Shown one piece after another: positions 8,758 through 16,886 of a DNA stretch of 64,000 bases. Every line of letters begins with the position of its first letter. Position 1 is the stretch's first letter. Below the pieces are notes generated by a model. The model was not told where the DNA came from. It was given only the letters and a program-made list of their open reading frames with translations, and did not search any database. Position numbers and translations under genes: made by a program. This DNA is from Spirochaetota bacterium (lineage in GTDB: Bacteria > Spirochaetota > Brachyspiria > Brachyspirales > JACRPF01), in the NCBI GenBank assembly GCA_016214035.1, contig JACRPF010000015.1:1-64000 (forward strand), written 5' to 3'.

Positions 8758-10167
8758 ATGCATCGGCCGCATAAGAATTCCTTAACGAACACCATGACAC
8801 GCCGCGAGATGCTCCGCACCTTGGCGGCCGCATCCGCCGGCGCATTAGCCGCAGGCGCATTTCCGCTCCTCGGTGCTGAGACGATACCGCCACCGCTCGG
8901 TGAACCGCGCATCGTCGGCGCGGATGAGAAGGTGCGTGTGGCCGCCATCGGTGTTGGGAATCAGGGATTCAACGATCTGAGGACCGTGGCGGGGCTCGGG
9001 GATGTCACGCTCGCCGCACTCTGCGATGTGGACGATAACCAGGCGAAGAGCGCATACAAACAATTCCCTTCGGTGCCCCGGTTCAAGGACTATCGTGAGA
9101 TGTTCGCAAAGATGGGCGATAAAATAGACGCTGCCGTCATCGCCACGCCGGATTTCACGCACTTCAATATCGCCATGCATGCCATGCGGTACGGCAAGCA
9201 CGTGTATGTGGAGAAACCGCTCACACATACCATACTCGAGGCGCGTATCATCGCGAAAGCGGCAAAGGCGTACAACGTGGTCACGCAGATGGGCAATCAG
9301 GGTCATTCGGCCATGGGCACGCTCCTCTTTCATAAATGGGTGAAAGAGGGTGTCATCAAAAATGTGACGAAGTATGACCTCTGGATGAACAAGTCACGGC
9401 GATGGCACGGCTGGAAGGTCTCCGATTTTGCGCCCGAAGAAAAGATGCCATCCGGTCTCGATTGGGATCTCTGGCTCAACAAAGCGCCGGTCCATGCGTT
9501 CAGCAGGGAATATCATCCCGGCGACTGGCGCAGCTGGTATGAATTCGGGAACGGCTGTCTCGGCGACTGGGGCGCGCACATGATAGACGCTGTCTTCGAA
9601 GCGCTCAATCTCGGCATGCCCACGACCATCGAGGCCGAGCTTACCGGACCGAGCAAACTGATTTTCCCGCAGGGATCGATACTGAAATTCTCATTCCCCG
9701 CACGGGGCGAACTGCCTCCGCTCACTATGCGCTGGTTCGACGGCAGGAACAACACACCGCCGCCGCCGGCAGACTTTGACGGCAGCATGAAGGACGTGGG
9801 GCAGTTCATCTACGCCGAAGGATGTACGCTCCAGGGAACGTCGCACGGAGCCACGTACAATATCGTCCCCGAGACGAAACGTCAGGAGATGGCTCCGACA
9901 CTCCCGAGGATATCGGGGAAACCTTCTGGTCACATGGCGAATTTCATCAATGCATGCAAGGGAAAAGAAGAAGCCCGCTCGCCGTTCTCCATCGCCGCAC
10001 GACTCACCGAGCTTCTGCTCCTCGGCGTTATCGCTCAGCGTTTCGGCGGAACGATATCCTACGATGATGCGGCAATGAAGATAACCGGCAATCCCGAGGC
10101 GGATGCGATGGTGTGCGGATACGCACCGCGAAAAGGTTGGGATGAATATTATAAATATCCGTTATGA
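8758..10167 (+). CDS. Tat-exported Gfo/Idh/MocA-family oxidoreductase
   Basis: A 469-residue protein with a twin-arginine signal (T-R-R-E-M-L-R-T-L-A-A-A-S-A-G) after a short leader. The ATG at 8758 has GAAGGAG eight bases upstream and is preferred over the internal ATG at 8794. The Rossmann fold begins with V-A-A-I-G-V-G-N-Q-G. The family motif E-K-P is present in V-Y-V-E-K-P-L-T-H, and the C-terminal GFO-IDH-MocA domain follows. Such enzymes oxidise or reduce sugars or inositols with tightly bound NAD(P). The Tat signal implies that it folds with its cofactor before export. It is followed 50 bp later by a signal-bearing TIM-barrel isomerase, a common partner in PVC-type sugar catabolism. 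Substrate unknown. Confidence 0.9.
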   Translation: MHRPHKNSLTNTMTRREMLRTLAAASAGALAAGAFPLLGAETIPPPLGEPRIVGADEKVRVAAIGVGNQGFNDLRTVAGLGDVTLAALCDVDDNQAKSAYKQFPSVPRFKDYREMFAKMGDKIDAAVIATPDFTHFNIAMHAMRYGKHVYVEKPLTHTILEARIIAKAAKAYNVVTQMGNQGHSAMGTLLFHKWVKEGVIKNVTKYDLWMNKSRRWHGWKVSDFAPEEKMPSGLDWDLWLNKAPVHAFSREYHPGDWRSWYEFGNGCLGDWGAHMIDAVFEALNLGMPTTIEAELTGPSKLIFPQGSILKFSFPARGELPPLTMRWFDGRNNTPPPPADFDGSMKDVGQFIYAEGCTLQGTSHGATYNIVPETKRQEMAPTLPRISGKPSGHMANFINACKGKEEARSPFSIAARLTELLLLGVIAQRFGGTISYDDAAMKITGNPEADAMVCGYAPRKGWDEYYKYPL

Positions 10168-10217
10168 GCATTGCCGCAGTTTTTTTTCTCTACCGATAAA
10201 AGCGTGAGGTGACCAAT

Positions 10218-11066
10218 ATGAATCGAAAGCAATTCCTCGCAGCAGCTTCGGCCGCCGCAGTTGCCAGTGTACTTCATGGAGCGGATGCAGTGCCTGCCGG
10301 AAAGAAAAAGCCCGGTATCGCGCTCCAGCTCTATACACTTCGCGAGCCGGCAAAGAAAGACCTCGCCGGTACGCAGAAACAGGCCGCCGATATGGGGTGG
10401 CGGTATGTGCAGTGGAGCGGCATGCCGAATCTGCCCGCGGATAAGATCCGTGCCGCGCTTGATGAGGCGGGACTTACGTGCATCGCGGCGCATGTGAGCA
10501 TAGAAGCGTTCGAAAAGGATTTCAACCGCGAGACGGCGTTCTGGAAAACGGTAGGCGCCATTGATGTAGCTCCCGGCTCCATGCCGAAAGCTTTTTCAAA
10601 AGACCTCGCCGCATGGCAGGAAGGCGCCCGTCATCTTGATGCGCTCGGGGCGAAGCTCCGTTCAGCCGGCATGCGGCTCTCATTTCACAACCACACCAGT
10701 GAATTCGAGCAGTTTGCTGATGACCCGCGGACAAAAATAGATATTCTTATGGAAATGACAAAACCGGAAAACCTCTGCGCGGAACTCGATATCGCCTGGG
10801 CTCTCGCCGCCGGGGCCGATCCCGCCGCACTCATCAGAAAATATGCGGGGCGCGTACCGGTGGTCCATGCGAAGGACGTACTCATCGACGGAAAGAAGAA
10901 AACGCTGACCGCACTCGGCAAAGGTTCGGTGCAATGGCAGGAAGTGTTCGCCGCGGGAAAAGAGGCGGGCATCGAGTGGTATATCTACGAACAGGACAGC
11001 GGCCAGGGCACTCCGTTCGATTTTGCACGGGAGAGCTTTACGTTTCTCTCGAAACTGCTGCAATAA
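10218..11066 (+). CDS. Secreted sugar phosphate isomerase/epimerase-like TIM barrel
   Basis: A 282-residue AP-endonuclease-2/xylose-isomerase-like TIM barrel (PF01261). It starts with a Tat-like signal (M-N-R-K-Q-F-L-A-A-A-S-A-A-A). Conserved barrel elements are G-I-A-L-Q-L-Y-T-L-R near the N-terminus, L-S-F-H-N-H-T-S-E-F (metal-binding His and Glu), E-L-D-I-A-W-A, and V-H-A-K-D. These fit a metal-dependent sugar isomerase or epimerase. The ATG at 10218 is chosen; GTG 10209 is in frame, but the GTGAGGTG Shine-Dalgarno region overlaps it. It is the second gene of a probable two-gene operon with the Gfo/Idh/MocA enzyme. Confidence 0.85.
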   Translation: MNRKQFLAAASAAAVASVLHGADAVPAGKKKPGIALQLYTLREPAKKDLAGTQKQAADMGWRYVQWSGMPNLPADKIRAALDEAGLTCIAAHVSIEAFEKDFNRETAFWKTVGAIDVAPGSMPKAFSKDLAAWQEGARHLDALGAKLRSAGMRLSFHNHTSEFEQFADDPRTKIDILMEMTKPENLCAELDIAWALAAGADPAALIRKYAGRVPVVHAKDVLIDGKKKTLTALGKGSVQWQEVFAAGKEAGIEWYIYEQDSGQGTPFDFARESFTFLSKLLQ

Positions 11067-11089
11067 TTTTCAATCGTCGGACCGCACGC

Positions 11090-12835
11090 TCAATATTCCA
11101 GCCTGACGCCGCCGCCCGAGTCGTCCTTCAGCGACACCTGTCCCGGACGGAGGTTCGTAACGACATTACCTGAAAGCCGAACCGCTCCCGATGTGTTCTG
11201 TCTGATAAGTATTCCGGCCGCCGCCGGATTCGATACCCGATTCCCCTCGAGGACCAGGTTTATCGAATCACCGCTTATGGCAATGCCCGCGCGACGGGAA
11301 TCTTCTATTATGTTATTGCGCACGACGATGCGGTTGCCGGGAACACCCTTGTAGCCGATCGACATCCCGTGCCGGTTCACCGTGTTCCAGCCGCCGCCGC
11401 GCCGGATCACATTGCCCTCCACCACTACCGATTCGAGCGGATGACCGGACTCGCCGAAGGTGCCTATCTCGATGCCGCAGTTCCCCGATGCGTCACAGAG
11501 CAGATTGTCACGCACCACGACATCGATACCCCCCGCGATGCGCAGCGCGTTCGCCCAGTACGGTGCCACCGAGGTATTGCTGATGAAGGTGCTTCCGGAC
11601 ATCTTTCCGTTATCGCGTTTGCCGCCGGCATCGGAATAGGTGGCTAACCCGTCGTCGCCGGTGCCGCGGACGAAGTTCTCTTCGGCGCGCAGACGGAGCC
11701 CGAGCGCGTCGGGGTTGGGGCGGTTGCCATTGTTGAGATTGATGCCGTCGCCCCAGCTGTCCGCCACACGACAGCGGCGTATGACGCCGTCGGTGCCGCT
11801 CATCCAGTTCGCGTCGCAGTGCTGTATCCAGACCCGTTCAACGATCCAGTTCGATCCGCCGGCGGCAATGCCGTAGTCCCCGCCGCCGGGCTTGCCGATG
11901 GCGCGGGTCACCGAATTACAGTCGATGAAAAGATCGGAGAGGCGCGTGAGGCTGCCCACCCTGATGTTCGAACGCCAGACACCCGTAAACACGGCAGGCG
12001 GTTTTCGATAGACGGCGGTGTGCCACATCCCTGCACCGCGCACCGTCACCCCGCCGACATCGAGCGCGTTATTCTTTTTACTCGAGATAAGGAACGTCCC
12101 CGCAGGCAGCCACACGGTCTTCCCCGACGTGCGCGCTTCGGCAATACAGCGTTCTATCGCCTCCTGACTGTCCTTCTCTCCCGCGGGATCGGCGCCGAAG
12201 TCGACCGCGCTGAGCGAGTCCGCGGGCTGAACGCCTGCCGGTGCGGCCGACTCTACGTCGATGCAGTCGATTCGGTACCACACTGCGGCACCCGACGGAC
12301 CTTTGCGCAGCGTTATCGTACTCCCCTTCTTCACGGGCTCACCGGTGATCTTCACGCGCTCCTCATTATAGAATTTCATTGCCGCGCCCTTTGTCGGGTC
12401 GTTTGACCAGCCCTCTTTGCCGCGGTACACCCACGATTGTGTCGACCGGAGCGTCACGTACTGCCGGAACACACCGTCGACGATGAGCTCAAGCGCCGTC
12501 TCAATGCCGCCGCCGTTCTCCGCATCCGGTATCGAGGCGCGTATCGTCATCGCGTTCATCCCCTCCGCGGGATTCATCCAGCTCACCTGCGCGCCCTCCT
12601 GCTCAAGGAGCATATAGGCGCCGCCGGACGCCTCGAGCTCGAAGGTGGCCTTTGCGGGCACCTCGTCACCGATGATGAACGCCTTTATCACGGCGCCGCC
12701 TGCGGGCGTTCCCGCCTCGCCCTCGAGCGTGATGAACGGCACCAAAGCTCCCGCTGCGTGGATACGCGCGGCAATGCAGACGACACAGAGCGATATATAC
12801 ACAGAGATCCGTATCCGGTTCACGATCGCATTCAT
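11090..12835 (-). CDS. Secreted parallel beta-helix glycanase, GH87-like
   Basis: The 581-residue product has a signal peptide (residues 1 to about 27). A carbohydrate-binding-like beta-sandwich (about 30-175) follows, with S-W-M-N-P and a final V-F-R-Q-Y-V-T-L segment. Next comes a pectate-lyase-fold domain starting V-D-F-G-A-D-P-A-G-E-K-D-S-Q-E-A-I and W-L-P-A-G-T-F. Within the helix, A-D-S-W-G-D-G-I-N-L-N-N-G-N and G-T-G-D-D-G supply the acidic residues. This arrangement is what I know from GH87 mycodextranases (alpha-1,3-glucanases). The family call is inference from motif pattern, and another beta-helix polysaccharidase is possible. An AraC gene lies directly upstream on the same strand. 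Confidence 0.7.
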   Translation of the reverse strand: MNAIVNRIRISVYISLCVVCIAARIHAAGALVPFITLEGEAGTPAGGAVIKAFIIGDEVPAKATFELEASGGAYMLLEQEGAQVSWMNPAEGMNAMTIRASIPDAENGGGIETALELIVDGVFRQYVTLRSTQSWVYRGKEGWSNDPTKGAAMKFYNEERVKITGEPVKKGSTITLRKGPSGAAVWYRIDCIDVESAAPAGVQPADSLSAVDFGADPAGEKDSQEAIERCIAEARTSGKTVWLPAGTFLISSKKNNALDVGGVTVRGAGMWHTAVYRKPPAVFTGVWRSNIRVGSLTRLSDLFIDCNSVTRAIGKPGGGDYGIAAGGSNWIVERVWIQHCDANWMSGTDGVIRRCRVADSWGDGINLNNGNRPNPDALGLRLRAEENFVRGTGDDGLATYSDAGGKRDNGKMSGSTFISNTSVAPYWANALRIAGGIDVVVRDNLLCDASGNCGIEIGTFGESGHPLESVVVEGNVIRRGGGWNTVNRHGMSIGYKGVPGNRIVVRNNIIEDSRRAGIAISGDSINLVLEGNRVSNPAAAGILIRQNTSGAVRLSGNVVTNLRPGQVSLKDDSGGGVRLEY

Positions 12836-12968
12836 GGCATCTCCTTATCCGGTATTCCGGTGAATCGGCATGCGTCACCGGTATCAGGTCTTCTCAGTAT
12901 ACGCGATTCAGCGCCGGTCTGTACATGGGAAAAATATACGGCTTTGGCAAAAATAACGCCACTCGTCA

Positions 12969-13766
12969 TCACCGGCGATTCTCTTCGCGCCATGCCGCCG
13001 GCGACACCTTGTAGCGGTTCTTGAACTGGCGCGAGAACTGAAAGATATCCGGGAATCCGCATTCTCCGGCAATGCGCGTGACAGATGCCGTTCCCCGCAC
13101 AAGTCTATCGGCAGCAAGTGCGAGCCGCGCCTTGAGGATGAACTGATGCGGTGCGTCGCCGGTGACCATGCGGAAACGCCGCCGGTAGGACGGATACGAG
13201 AGGCCGAGCATACGCGCCTCATCGGCAAGATCATACCGTTCGGCGGGATGCGCCGTGATATGCCGGCAGCGGAGCGAGATCTTTTCCATAACACCGGAAT
13301 CGGGACGGGCAAGACGGCGCTGTTCCATGAGGAGGAGTAAAAGCCCCTCGAGCATATGCACGAGCCGCTCCTGTCCGCAACGCGTGTGCGCCACCGCGTC
13401 AAAAAGCTCATCGAACGCAGCACAGAACCGCGCCGACTGCACCACGGGAACGGGCGGCTGACCGAGCGGAAAAAAACCGGCATCGATGAAGCGCTGCACC
13501 CGTGGTCCTCCGAAATTCAGATAGCGGTTGTCCCATCTGCCGCCGTCGCGGCGTCCGTATCCGAAATGTCCGGGATGCGTGAGCCAGGCGACGGGCGCGG
13601 TGAGCAGGCGCGCCGGCCCGTGATCATAACTGAAGAGCACCGTCCCGGTGTGGATATAGGTGATGCCGTACCGATCACGGAAATCCCGGACGATCCATGC
13701 CGGTGAAAGACTGCGTCCCTGCACCTGCCACGAGATCCCTCCGAAATAACCGTCCGCATCGTTCAT
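12969..13766 (-). CDS. AraC-family transcriptional regulator upstream of the GH87-like gene
   Basis: A 265-residue regulator. The N-terminal half resembles an AraC ligand-binding cupin. The C-terminal half has the double helix-turn-helix, with Y-D-L-A-D-E-A-R-M-L-G-L-S-Y and I-A-G-E-C-G-F-P-D-I-F-Q-F-S-R-Q-F-K-N-R-Y-K as the two recognition units. The start at 13766 has GGAG close upstream; the frame runs open to 13952 without family similarity. Its stop is about 130 bp from the start of the GH87-like gene on the same strand, making that gene the probable target. It is divergent from the secreted protein gene at 13956. Confidence 0.87.
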   Translation of the reverse strand: MNDADGYFGGISWQVQGRSLSPAWIVRDFRDRYGITYIHTGTVLFSYDHGPARLLTAPVAWLTHPGHFGYGRRDGGRWDNRYLNFGGPRVQRFIDAGFFPLGQPPVPVVQSARFCAAFDELFDAVAHTRCGQERLVHMLEGLLLLLMEQRRLARPDSGVMEKISLRCRHITAHPAERYDLADEARMLGLSYPSYRRRFRMVTGDAPHQFILKARLALAADRLVRGTASVTRIAGECGFPDIFQFSRQFKNRYKVSPAAWREENRR

Positions 13767-13885
13767 ACTCCGGTCCACGTTCGCATCTCCCGCAGCACAT
13801 AGATGAATCGTATTTTCCCGCGTGCCGCATGACAACAGGCATACTGTACTGCAGCCTCTGCGCCGCGTCAAGCTGTTCATACGCC

Positions 13886-13915
13886 TTGACGCGGCACACA
13901 GATCTGTAATATACT
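13886..13915 (+). promoter_or_regulatory. Sigma-70 promoter for the gene at 13956
   Basis: TTGACG at 13886-13891 and TATACT at 13910-13915 have an 18-bp spacer. A GGAGG ribosome binding site lies seven bases before the ATG at 13956. Confidence 0.6.
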
Positions 13916-13955
13916 TGATGTATGAACAGCACGAATATAGCACCGGAGGCATCTG

Positions 13956-15104
13956 ATGAAGAATAATCGTTCTCTGACCGCCGTCCTGCTGACGATACTA
14001 ATGGCTGCAGTGTGTCGCGGCGCGTTCACCAACGCGTTGCCGACTACGGGCACCATCGTGCGAAGCGATGCGAGCTCGTTCGCCTGGTCCGGCGGATACT
14101 ACGAGATCAAGGGCATACGCGCGATGATCCGCGAGTATAATGAGAAGAACGAACCGGTGCTGTCCACGGATTACGTGAAGGGCGATAAAGTATACCGGAA
14201 AATGATATTCTCCGACAGCGGACGTGCACGGAAGGTATACGATGCTTCGGGAAAACTCCTCTACAGTTCTGCGTTCGAAGGTCCCGCGAAGCGCGTTGAA
14301 TCGATATTCGCTCCCGACGATACGCTCCTCTGGCGGTATGCGCACACCTATAACGGTCGCGGTGTTCTGACCGAACGACGCCGGTATGCGCCGGACAAAT
14401 CACTCATGTTCATCCAGAAATATTTCTATGACAAAAGCGGCTTGCCGGTGGGCGTGGTGCTCTCCATGGATGACGGCACCGTGCTCCATATCGCTCAGTT
14501 CAGCTATGAGGCCTATGAGGACAACGGCGGCTGGTCGGTGCGCAAAGAGACACAGAACTATGCGGACAAAAGCGAAGAGCCGAAAGAGCGTGTTGAGCGG
14601 AGCACCAGAAGCGCGAAACCGCTGCCGCGTTCTCAGCAGGCAGCAGCTGATCACAGCTCAGATTTTGTGCCGCCGGATACATCCGAGGATGCGCTGCTGA
14701 AACTGACCGCCCGTTATGGAAAGGAAAACTCGCCGGGAGGCAGAGTGCTCGCCGCGGCGCATGCGCTTATCACCGCGAAGACCGTAATACGGGGCAGCTG
14801 CTGGGATTGGATCAATATGGTGTATACGAATGCAGGATGCTCACCGAAGAACCGCGCGAGCGTTTTCTCGGGAAAGGAAAGCGGACCCTATGCCAACCCC
14901 TATGATCTCAAACCCGGCGACTGGATCATGTTCAAGAATCTTGCCTACGGCGAGATCGGCCACAGCGGCATATTCCTGTTCTGGGTGGACGCGGAACGCC
15001 GGAGCGCCATGGTCATCGGCTATGTTGGCGAGGGCCGCGCCCGCCCGGCGGATTTCCGCGAGCATGACATCACCTATCTTTTCGGCGTCGTCCGCGGCAA
15101 ATAA
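13956..15104 (+). CDS. Secreted protein with C-terminal NlpC/P60-like Cys-His domain
   Basis: A 382-residue exported protein with a signal peptide at 1-22. Residues about 30-200 contain repeated short motifs such as Y-D-A-S-G-K-L-L-Y-S-S and Y-D-K-S-G-L-P, resembling beta-hairpin (MORN/YD-like) repeats. After a Ser/Pro/Gln-rich linker (about 205-240) comes a papain-like domain. Its likely nucleophile lies in G-S-C-W-D-W-I-N-M-V-Y, followed by L-K-P-G-D-W-I-M-F and the catalytic His in G-H-S-G-I-F-L-F-W. This is the NlpC/P60 or CHAP pattern, so it may cleave peptidoglycan peptides or amides. A second protein with the same Cys...GD...GH layout is encoded at 18661. Confidence 0.7.
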   Translation: MKNNRSLTAVLLTILMAAVCRGAFTNALPTTGTIVRSDASSFAWSGGYYEIKGIRAMIREYNEKNEPVLSTDYVKGDKVYRKMIFSDSGRARKVYDASGKLLYSSAFEGPAKRVESIFAPDDTLLWRYAHTYNGRGVLTERRRYAPDKSLMFIQKYFYDKSGLPVGVVLSMDDGTVLHIAQFSYEAYEDNGGWSVRKETQNYADKSEEPKERVERSTRSAKPLPRSQQAAADHSSDFVPPDTSEDALLKLTARYGKENSPGGRVLAAAHALITAKTVIRGSCWDWINMVYTNAGCSPKNRASVFSGKESGPYANPYDLKPGDWIMFKNLAYGEIGHSGIFLFWVDAERRSAMVIGYVGEGRARPADFREHDITYLFGVVRGK

Positions 15105-15123
15105 CGATTGGCAGCACCGCGCG

Positions 15124-15152
15124 TTGACTAAATACCCCAATCGGGTTATAGT
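15124..15152 (+). promoter_or_regulatory. Sigma-70 promoter for the LOG-trpD operon
   Basis: TTGACT at 15124-15129 and TATAGT at 15147-15152 have a 17-bp spacer, 66 bp upstream of the LOG-family start. Confidence 0.65.
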
Positions 15153-15217
15153 CAGCATAGGTGACGGTCGCATATTACTTGGCAACGTCTGTGCAATAAC
15201 AAAAAAAGGAACACACA

Positions 15218-15856
15218 ATGTTCGGAGATTCACTGAAGGAAGATACCTGGAGAATATTCCGCATCATGGCGGAATTCACCGAAGGGTTTGAAAAGCTGAA
15301 CGACATTGGGCCGGCGGTCACCGTATTCGGTTCGGCACGAACGCAGCCTGACAACAAGTATTACCAGGAAGCGGTGAAACTCGGCGGCATGCTCGCACAC
15401 GAGGGAATATCCGTCATCACCGGCGGCGGGCCCGGCATCATGGAAGCGGCGAATAAAGGCGCGTATGAGGCGAAAGGCCGGTCCATCGGGCTTAACATCG
15501 AACTTCCGCATGAGCAGAAACCGAATCCCTATCTCACCGACAGCATCGACTTCCACTATTTCTTCGCGCGCAAGGTGATGTTCGTGAAGTATGCCACCGC
15601 CTTCGTGATATTCCCCGGCGGTTACGGCACGCTTGATGAACTTTTCGAATCGTTCACGCTGATACAGACGCAGATCATCAAACCGTTCCCGGTCATCATG
15701 GTGGGACGCGAATATTGGGAAGGGCTCATCGGCTGGCTGGAAGACACCATGCTCGCGCGCAAGAACATCGACGAGGTTGACCTTGACTTTATCATCTTCG
15801 CCGAGACCGCCGAGGAAGTCACGTCAATCATAAAAAAGCATCGCGAACGGAGCTGA
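15218..15856 (+). CDS. LOG-family (TIGR00730) Rossmann-fold nucleotide phosphoribohydrolase
   Basis: A 212-residue cytoplasmic protein with the two signature motifs of the family: G-G-G-P-G-I-M-E-A-A-N at about 69-79 and P-G-G-Y-G-T-L-D-E at 133-141. Proteins of this type hydrolyse nucleoside monophosphates (AMP and others) to base and ribose 5-phosphate; some release cytokinin-like bases. Older annotations call them lysine decarboxylases, wrongly. It is the first gene of a run with trpD three bases downstream and an unknown gene after that, so these are probably cotranscribed. No link to tryptophan synthesis is known for the family. Confidence 0.9.
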   Translation: MFGDSLKEDTWRIFRIMAEFTEGFEKLNDIGPAVTVFGSARTQPDNKYYQEAVKLGGMLAHEGISVITGGGPGIMEAANKGAYEAKGRSIGLNIELPHEQKPNPYLTDSIDFHYFFARKVMFVKYATAFVIFPGGYGTLDELFESFTLIQTQIIKPFPVIMVGREYWEGLIGWLEDTMLARKNIDEVDLDFIIFAETAEEVTSIIKKHRERS

Positions 15857-15859
15857 ACG

Positions 15860-16870
15860 ATGTCGCTGAGAGAACATCTGGCCGCCGTAGTCGCCCGGCA
15901 GAACCTCACGCACGATTCCATGCGGGAGGCCGTGCTCGAGATCACTGAAGGACGCTCAACCGATATGCTCATCGCCGCATTCCTCGTGGCCCTGCGTATG
16001 AAGGGCGAGACTATCGACGAGATAACCGCGGCGGCCGAGATCATGCATGAAAAAGTGATACCCATCGCCTGCGAGAGTGAATACGCCATAGATACCTGCG
16101 GAACCGGCGGCGACCGGAGCGGTACGTTCAATATCTCAACGGCCGCGGCGATACTCGCTTCGGCCGCGGGCGCCGTTGTGGCGAAGCACGGCAACCGGAG
16201 CATCTCATCCGCCTGCGGCAGCGCCGATGTGCTCAAGGCGCTCGGCGTGAACATCGAGCTCACGCCGGAACAGCTTTCGTCCTGTCTCCGCACGAACGGA
16301 TTCGCTTTTCTGTTTGCGCCGCTGCTCCATCCCGCGATGAAATATGTGATGCCCGCGCGCCGCGAACTGGGCATACGCACGATATTCAATATCCTCGGAC
16401 CGCTCACCAATCCCGCAAAAGCAAAACGCCACCTCCTCGGCGTGTACGACGCGGCGCTCGTACAACCGGTCACGGAAACGCTGAAAAATCTCGGCAGCGT
16501 ACGCGCATTCGTGGTTCACGGCAGCGACGGATTGGATGAGATCACGCTCACCGGACCGACGTCAGTCGGAGAGATTGAAAATGGAAAAACGCGGTATTAT
16601 GAAATAACCCCCGCGGACTACGGTTTCGCTACCGTGTCCGCCGCCGCATTGAAAGGCGGTGATGCCGCCGCAAATGCCGCCATCATTCAGTCTGTCATGG
16701 AAGGAAAACCGGGGCCGCAAACGGATATCGCGGTACTCAACGCGGCATTCGCGCTTGTCGCGTCGGGTGTGGCCCCCGATGTTCCGTCCGCCGTTACGCG
16801 CATCAATGAGACGATATACTCAGGCGCTGCGCGGCATAAACTCTCAGCACTCCAGAAATTCGCGCCGTAA
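15860..16870 (+). CDS. trpD: Anthranilate phosphoribosyltransferase
   Basis: TrpD (336 residues) transfers the phosphoribosyl group of PRPP to anthranilate, the second step of tryptophan synthesis after chorismate. The glycine-rich PRPP/magnesium motif C-G-T-G-G-D is at 80-85, followed by F-N-I-S-T-A-A-A. The second motif K-H-G-N-R-S is at 109-114. A magnesium-binding D-E pair appears in G-L-D-E-I. Length is normal. No other trp genes are in the window, so the pathway is dispersed. It follows the LOG gene by three bases and precedes an unknown gene by 16 bases. Confidence 0.95.
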   Translation: MSLREHLAAVVARQNLTHDSMREAVLEITEGRSTDMLIAAFLVALRMKGETIDEITAAAEIMHEKVIPIACESEYAIDTCGTGGDRSGTFNISTAAAILASAAGAVVAKHGNRSISSACGSADVLKALGVNIELTPEQLSSCLRTNGFAFLFAPLLHPAMKYVMPARRELGIRTIFNILGPLTNPAKAKRHLLGVYDAALVQPVTETLKNLGSVRAFVVHGSDGLDEITLTGPTSVGEIENGKTRYYEITPADYGFATVSAAALKGGDAAANAAIIQSVMEGKPGPQTDIAVLNAAFALVASGVAPDVPSAVTRINETIYSGAARHKLSALQKFAP

Positions 16871-16886
16871 CCCGGACGAGAAACAC